Shown in pieces: positions 58,892-64,000 of a stretch of DNA of 64,000 nt (its first letter is position 1; the number at the start of each line of letters is the position of its first letter). The notes beneath the pieces were generated by a model, which saw nothing but the letters and a program-made list of their open reading frames with translations, did not search any database and was not told where the DNA came from. The position numbers and the translations under genes were made by a program. This stretch comes from Evernia prunastri (lineage: Eukaryota; Ascomycota; Lecanoromycetes; Lecanorales; Parmeliaceae), in NCBI GenBank assembly GCA_003184365.1, contig NKYR01000002.1, forward strand, positions 976-64,975, in the 5' to 3' direction.

Positions 58892-61118
58892 TTATACTCG
58901 CAAGAACCGCCCGAGGAAGCCTTTCCCTCGTACTTCTTCCTCATGGACTTCCGGTGCGCCTTCGTCTTGCGTCCGGTCACGCCCAATGACCTTCCCCCTG
59001 ACCTTCTGATCTATACTATCCAGCTTGTAGTTCCGCATCAGCAAACTCAATGGAATCAATGGTACGGCAAGGCAAGCGGCGATGATCAGCAAAATGTTCA
59101 TCGTCTCTTGGTAGCTTCTGTCAATCGCTAACCTCTCGGGACTGCCTCCCATATAACTCTTCGCGATTGTCAGATTACCGAAGATCAACGCCGCATCCGA
59201 CTGTGCATCTGGAGGCAGATACCTAGCGAGTTTTGTCGGGATATTAGCCGTCCAGACAGCCCCTGAGATCGCGTTGCCTACCGCTCCGCCAATTTCTACA
59301 ACAGTAAGAAATACAGCGGTTGCAGCAGCCACGTCGCTGTGTGATACGGCAGCTTGCACACCCAATTGAGCCGGTACGTTGAGCATTCCGCCCCCAATGC
59401 CCACCGCAATCTGCGTGCCCACGATTTGACTTGTGGTGCTGCCTAGCGATCGATAGCGTATCATTGTTCCAATGCCCATGAGGTAAATGCAAGCACCAGC
59501 GGTGATATAGTACTTGTAATGGCGAGTGTATTTGATGAGGATTGATATACATATCGCCGTTACCGTGGATGTGAAGGTGAAGGTTTGGACAATGTGGCCA
59601 GCTGCCGTTATGGAATCATTCTGCACGACCTGCAGATACGAGTAGAAATACGGCTGGATCGACGTATAGAAGACGGCAAAATAGAAGAAGCCAATGCCGC
59701 AGCCGGCGAGCACGTTGCGGTTTGTTAGGAGACGAAGTGAGAGGAATGGTCGTGGGGCGAGCCTATGAGTGGACTCCCACAAGGGAAATACGACAAGGCA
59801 GACACAGCCGATGACGATCATGGCAATTATGCTGGCATTATGCCAGTGGCTCTTTGCAGTGGCGGCCAACGTCAGAGGGATCAAGATCAAGGCAAAAGCA
59901 GCCGATAGCAACAGCAAGCCCATGATATCGAGCTCGTACCACAAGTGCTTAGAGATTCTGACGATACTTTGGCCCTTCCACGGTAATAGGGGAAGAAGGT
60001 GCAGCCTTGCCGCCTTTCTCATGTTCAAAAGCAGAGCGAGAGCCAGCGGCATGAAAGCTGCGGGCAAAACGATGGCCCATAGACCATATCCCCATCTCCA
60101 CGTGGTGTGGGCCAGTATACTGTTGGCAATTGGTGGACCGACCCAAACAGTAATGAGAAATGGAACGTCTGGTAAGCTGGAAAATAGCGCCCTGTTGAGT
60201 AAGTCACTGGTGTCGGCAACGAAGATCTGTATCAGGATTTGCAAGCCTGTGGAACCAGCCGAGTAGAAGATCTGGGCTGAGGCAAAAGTCTTGACGTTGT
60301 TGGAACCGGCCATCTGGATATAACCGATGAGATAAATGAAGACGCTGATGGAAAAAGCCTCCAGTCGACCGAAAACATTGGCAATTTTGGCCATGGGAGG
60401 TTTAATGACGGCTGCGAGCGGTCAGTCAGGGGAGCCCGTGGTGTCTTGAGTATCGAGTATGGAACAACGCACCGTTGACCACGCCTTGAACGACATCTGG
60501 ATTATAAATTCGGGGTCAGTCTTGCTTGTCTTCTGCTTGTTTGAGGGTGTTAGCGAGCCTTGAGGCACGTCTAGAGAGGTAATACTTCCAAGACATGTCT
60601 CAAGGCTCAACAGTTGGTTCGAAAGAGGAAACATGGAGTCGGAAAATACGTACAGACAGTCGCAACTAGCGAGTGCTCGGCAAAGGCGCTGGTTGCGAAC
60701 ACGGTCAAATTGGTCGTTGTTTGAACTTCCAAGGAAGTGCAGAATGCCAGGAGGAAGATGCTGCGAAGGAGTTAGGGAGACATGTACGTAAGTGGGGACT
60801 TTTCACGAGACAAGGGTGTGTATGCACACAATGGCTATGATGCAACATGGAAATGGCTCAGATGCTTGAGCCTTGTCCAACCAGAGATGCGAAGGCAGGC
60901 TCGAGAATAGTTAGGGAGATGGACCAAGGTTACGCTCACCCAAGATAAGCAGCGATGAGTGAAGACTGAGTCCATGTTTGACTGACAGCTTCTATGCTCT
61001 TGACACCAGTTTGTGTGGCATCAGAAGTCAATGAGGATTGATCATCTTCATGTTGGACGTCGACTCGGGCTTGATGGTCATGAGCCGGAAACATTTTGGG
61101 GGGGATTGCATCTGGCAT
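58892..61118 (-). CDS. major facilitator superfamily transporter, siderophore-iron (SIT/ARN) type
   Basis: Five exons in total with four introns: 61118-60940, 60760-60654, 60496-60473, 60411-58892 are the four I can place (609 aa, exactly in phase). The cytosolic N-terminus is hydrophilic and the tail is charged. Family motifs are TTTNLTVFATSAF in the first helix, VVQGVVNAVIKPPMAKIANVFGR (in part: IKPPMAKIANVFGR) for motif A, GYIQMAGSNNVKTFASAQIFY, ADTSDLLNRALFSSLPDVPFL and TWRWGYGLWAI. These match fungal SIT transporters such as MirB/Sit1/Str1, which take up ferric siderophores by proton symport at the plasma membrane. The ligand cannot be told from sequence. A GATA-type site lies about 258 bp upstream. 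The third exon is only 24 nt. Confidence 0.9.
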
Positions 61119-61367
61119 GAGGGAGGAATAGCGGAGGGAAAGTGAGTGAGTGCAGCAAGGAGGAAAAGAAGGGAATCTGGTTATTGATTAATTCCGAAGC
61201 AAGAAAGGATGGATGGATTTACTATCTAACTTATATAAATAATGATATGAATAAATGATAATATATATAATATTGTGATTATTACCTTGGATGCTCCAGT
61301 GCTTGTAGTGTGGTGGTATCAAAGGATGGGATGTGATAAGTAATAATGTTAATGTAATGAGGAAATA

Positions 61368-61384
61368 ATCAGATGATCTGATAA
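61368..61384. promoter_or_regulatory. palindromic SreA-type GATA site
   Basis: ATCAGAT-G-ATCTGAT (61368-61382) is a perfect 7-bp inverted repeat. Extended by AA, its right half reads ATCTGATAA (61376-61384), an exact match to the ATCWGATAA consensus of SreA/Sfu1/Urbs1 iron repressors. A further TGATAA occurs near 61334. It lies about 258 bp upstream of the siderophore transporter start. Confidence 0.55.
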
Positions 61385-62525
61385 ACCTGTTTGAGTGTTG
61401 GCCTCGGATGTGACGTGAGAAAGTTGACATTTGGGATTTTGAAGTGGGGTAATAACGTATTCATTACCCTACTTTACGAATTTACCACGCGGATGAGAGA
61501 GTAGGAATAGCCTCGAATAGCCTCACCTGCACCCGAGTTGGAAGGTGCTTTCTTGCAATGGCCATATGTAGCATAGTGTGCTTGAGAGGGGTCATCATCC
61601 TGCAGTCACTTCCTCCATAGATTCTACATCCTCTTCTACCCACACGAATCCTACCCTATCATTTCTACCCGGCTTATAGATATATCATATACCTGATATT
61701 TAGGTAAGGTAGATTATATTTTATATCATTTATTTATTTATTCGTTTAATCATTTGAATAGTTACAGTACTTTAAAGTTGAATAATATTATTAATACATA
61801 TTATTATCATTGACCTTTACAGTCAACCTGGGCTGTAACAATTCGCTTAGTAACGATATTTTGATTGTAACGATATTATAGTCATGCAACGATTATTTTT
61901 GATGTAGAATAACGATATTTTTTCTATAACGATATAATTAGCATTTGTTCTGAGAAATTGCTAATATCGTTACTTAATAATCTTAAATAATACTTCTATA
62001 TAGTCTTTAAAACAGATCTTCTGTTAGGAGTGTACCTAGGTGGTTGACCAAGATTCTATTGATGAGGAAGGAACTTGCTATCTCTAGGAACTATGGTCCA
62101 TATAGTGGGAGAGTGTGCCAAGACCCTAGCCCATAGGGCTACTTGCCAAGTGCCTGCTTGACACACTCGTAACAATCTCTAGGAACTATGGTACATATAG
62201 TGGGAGAGTGTGCCAAGACCCTAGCCCATAGGGCTACTTGTCAAGTGCCTGCTTGACACACTCGTAACACAAATTGCTGTAAATAGTAATAATATACTTT
62301 ATAATATATAGTCGATTTTCTTAGAATACTTCTAATTATTTTTATTCTTTTTTTCTCGTTATCGTAAACTTTTAATTATTCTCTAAAAATAGATTTTTTT
62401 ATTATTTATTCTAATATTAACATTTTTTATTTTACTTCGTATACACAATTTTCTTCGTTTCATAAATCTTCGAAATCTTCGTTATATTCGTCTAGTCTTT
62501 ATTCTCTTATTAATTTTATAATATA
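61385..62525. other. AT-rich region, no gene
   Basis: Mostly AT-rich with repeated TAACGATATT words. An inverted pair TAACGATATT (61851-61860) and AATATCGTTA (61963-61972) suggests a tiny decayed inverted-repeat element. No coding region. Confidence 0.55.
62081..62269. repeat. 95-bp tandem duplication with nested hairpins
   Basis: The copies at 62081-62175 and 62176-62269 differ at only a few positions. Each carries AGTGTGCCAAG opposed to CTTGACACACT (10 of 11 pairs) around an inner TAGCCC-ata-GGGCTA hairpin. Confidence 0.85.
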
Positions 62526-62964
62526 TGTCATGGTTCCAGCTAACAACACCATGACTCCTACCACTCGGCCGGATCGGGCCTAGCGCGGCTTGGCCCTGCC
62601 CACAGATATCGGCCTTCTGCCATCATTAGACCTTCATAGCTATTATTCCGTTCATACCGGAATCAATGCATTCAGCTACACCTCCAGTCCCTGACAAATA
62701 CGCGCTATAATTTACACTCTTTAAAATTAAAAATTAAATCTTATNTGTCATGGTTCCAGCTAACAACACCATGACTCCTACCACTCGGCCGGATCGGGCC
62801 TAGCGCGGCTTGGCCCTGCCCACAAATATCGGCCTTCTGCCATCATTAGACCTTCATAGCTATTATTCCGTTCATACCGGAATCAATGCATTCAGCTACA
62901 CCTCCAGTCCCTGACAAATACGCGCTATAATTTACACTCTTTAAAATTAAAAATTAAATCTTAT
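62526..62964. repeat. two 219-bp copies separated by a single N (62745)
   Basis: Copies at 62526-62744 and 62746-62964 differ at about one base (CACAGATAT versus CACAAATAT). Each begins with a hairpin, GTCATGGT opposed to ACCATGAC. The N between them suggests a scaffold join, but an authentic tandem or solo repeat cannot be excluded. Confidence 0.8.
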
Positions 62965-63073
62965 TGTAAAAAATAATATAAGAATAGTGTCTCGCGACTA
63001 GAAACGAGGGTAATTAAATTACTATATATGATTCGATAATGAAAAAAAGCTCTAGACATGCGAAACGAGTAAT

Positions 63074-63464
63074 CAGTGTGTGAAATCGCCCCGCCGAAAG
63101 GCGGGGCTAGGCTGGGGCGGGGCTAGACCGCCCAGCCGTCGCCCGAGGCCTCTGATGGGCTAGCCTCGCCTTCGCCCCTACTCGTCGGCGAGACGGACTG
63201 TAGATCGCCTCTACATTTTAGTGAACCCTGATTTTCGCAGATAGATTGCAGGATTTTCGGACAGATATTTCGTCATAGATGACTAAGCCTAGCGGCGCCA
63301 AGACTCCTATTCATTGGTTGAAACCGTTAGATTCGCCTCGGCTAGCCCCGCCGTCGCCGTACCACCCTCTAGGCTCGCCTCGCCCTAGCCCTCTCTCTCC
63401 AGAGGTCGCCCTCGCCCTAGCCCTAGGCCCATGGCTGGGCGAGGCGGGGCGATTTCACACCCTG
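63074..63464. mobile_element. GC-rich 391-bp hAT-like MITE
   Basis: Ends CAGTGTGTGAAATCGC.. on the left and the reverse complement of CAGGGTGTGAAATCGC.. on the right share an 18-bp perfect core (63078-63095 and 63443-63460). CAGGG-type ends and the flanking direct repeat GAGTAAT (63067-63073 and 63468-63474) fit hAT elements, which make 8-bp duplications. Three extra bases separate the right end from its repeat. The interior is GC-rich (GCCCTAGCC and CGCCTCGCC words) in AT-rich surroundings and encodes no transposase. Confidence 0.75.
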
Positions 63465-63474
63465 CCGGAGTAAT

Positions 63475-64000
63475 CTTAGATAATAAGCTTAAGCCTATTT
63501 CAGCCCTACGGAGGTATCTTACGTGCTCAACCAAAGACTTTATCTGTCCATCAATACGAAATCCATCAGTCAATTGATGCATTGCAGAATGGTCTGGCAG
63601 ATATGAGAAGGTATCTGTTGTACTTTATGCAAATTTGATTATGTTTCGATTTTGACAGGGAGTAGAATCTTGACTTCTTGCGGAAATCTGAAGTCATTGC
63701 TCAAGCGCTAGATTTTGAGGCCAAGAGGTGGGGTCGGGGTTGCGACTTGCCCGAGGGCTGCACGCCTTTTCGAGCATCTTATCTCAACAAAACTATCAAG
63801 TGGAATACAAGGATTCAATGTCTACTTGATGGGTTCAGCAATGAATTATATGTTCGTAGTACTGTAGTGTAGATGCGAACTTCAACAGACGTGGCATGGA
63901 AAGTCCAAACCAACGGCAACATCGTATCCGGAAGCGGGCACGGAATGCGTATGTCTGAAAATCCTACATCTTCATCCTACCTACCATACACTGTATGCTC
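63475..64000 (+). other. possible gene fragment, unresolved
   Basis: A less AT-rich stretch with a 63678-63872 open frame (KSEVIAQALDFEAKRWGRG..) and an intron-like GTATCTG..GACAG segment at about 63611-63659. I could not join frames into a convincing protein and recognise no family. It may be an edge-truncated gene or a transposon relic. Confidence 0.25.

Overview
The window reads as nuclear DNA of a filamentous ascomycete (Pezizomycotina). The evidence is many short spliceosomal introns (mostly 45-80 nt, GT..AG, with CTAAC/CTGAC-type branch sites) and gene families typical of the group: a FarA/CTF1 zinc-cluster activator, an intracellular LysM protein, Ecm14, an Ecl1-type zinc protein and a siderophore-type MFS carrier. 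Promoters rich in TACCT/CCTTAC tracts and AT-rich, RIP-like repeat islands fit a leotiomycete-like fungus, but that placement is inference. I rebuilt exon-intron models by hand. For nearly all multi-exon genes the summed exon length is an exact multiple of three.

Layout. 1-2.95 kb is the 3' end of a chromodomain Ty3/gypsy retroelement with a probable LTR, followed by an AT-rich, RIP-like stretch. 3.2-16.9 kb is gene-dense: farA-like regulator (+), LysM protein (+), CoA-binding protein (-), Tmt1-like methyltransferase (+), Rad4/XPC (+), Ecm14 (-). 17.0-19.0 kb is a repeat island with an assembly gap and a 674-bp TA-flanked MITE. 19.0-34.2 kb holds a Sec7-PH ArfGEF (+), Cem1 (-) head-to-head with Mrpl17/mL46 (+), a NiCoT nickel transporter with micro-exons (-), the Drs2 flippase (-) and CRIPT (+). 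34.2-37.1 kb is a repeat-rich upstream region with a palindromic element. 37.1-53.4 kb holds an Mrn1/Nrd1-like four-RRM protein (+), an Ecl1-like protein (-), Vps72/Swc2 (-), a Jsn1-like RRM-PUF protein (+) and an unrecognised fungal protein (+). 53.4-61.1 kb holds a second assembly gap, Cdc42 (-) and a siderophore transporter (-). 61.4-64 kb is again AT-rich and repetitive, with a duplicated 219-bp block around a single N and a GC-rich hAT-like MITE.

The genes are mostly independent housekeeping units, not a cluster or pathway. The clearest functional linkages are the divergent mitochondrial pair cem1/mrpl17, sharing 181 bp of upstream DNA, and a palindromic ATCTGATAA (SreA-type GATA) site upstream of the siderophore transporter. 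I found no convincing new multi-gene system. The most novel-looking items are the micro-exon architecture of the nickel transporter, three non-coding inverted-repeat elements and the duplicated contig ends at all three N tracts.
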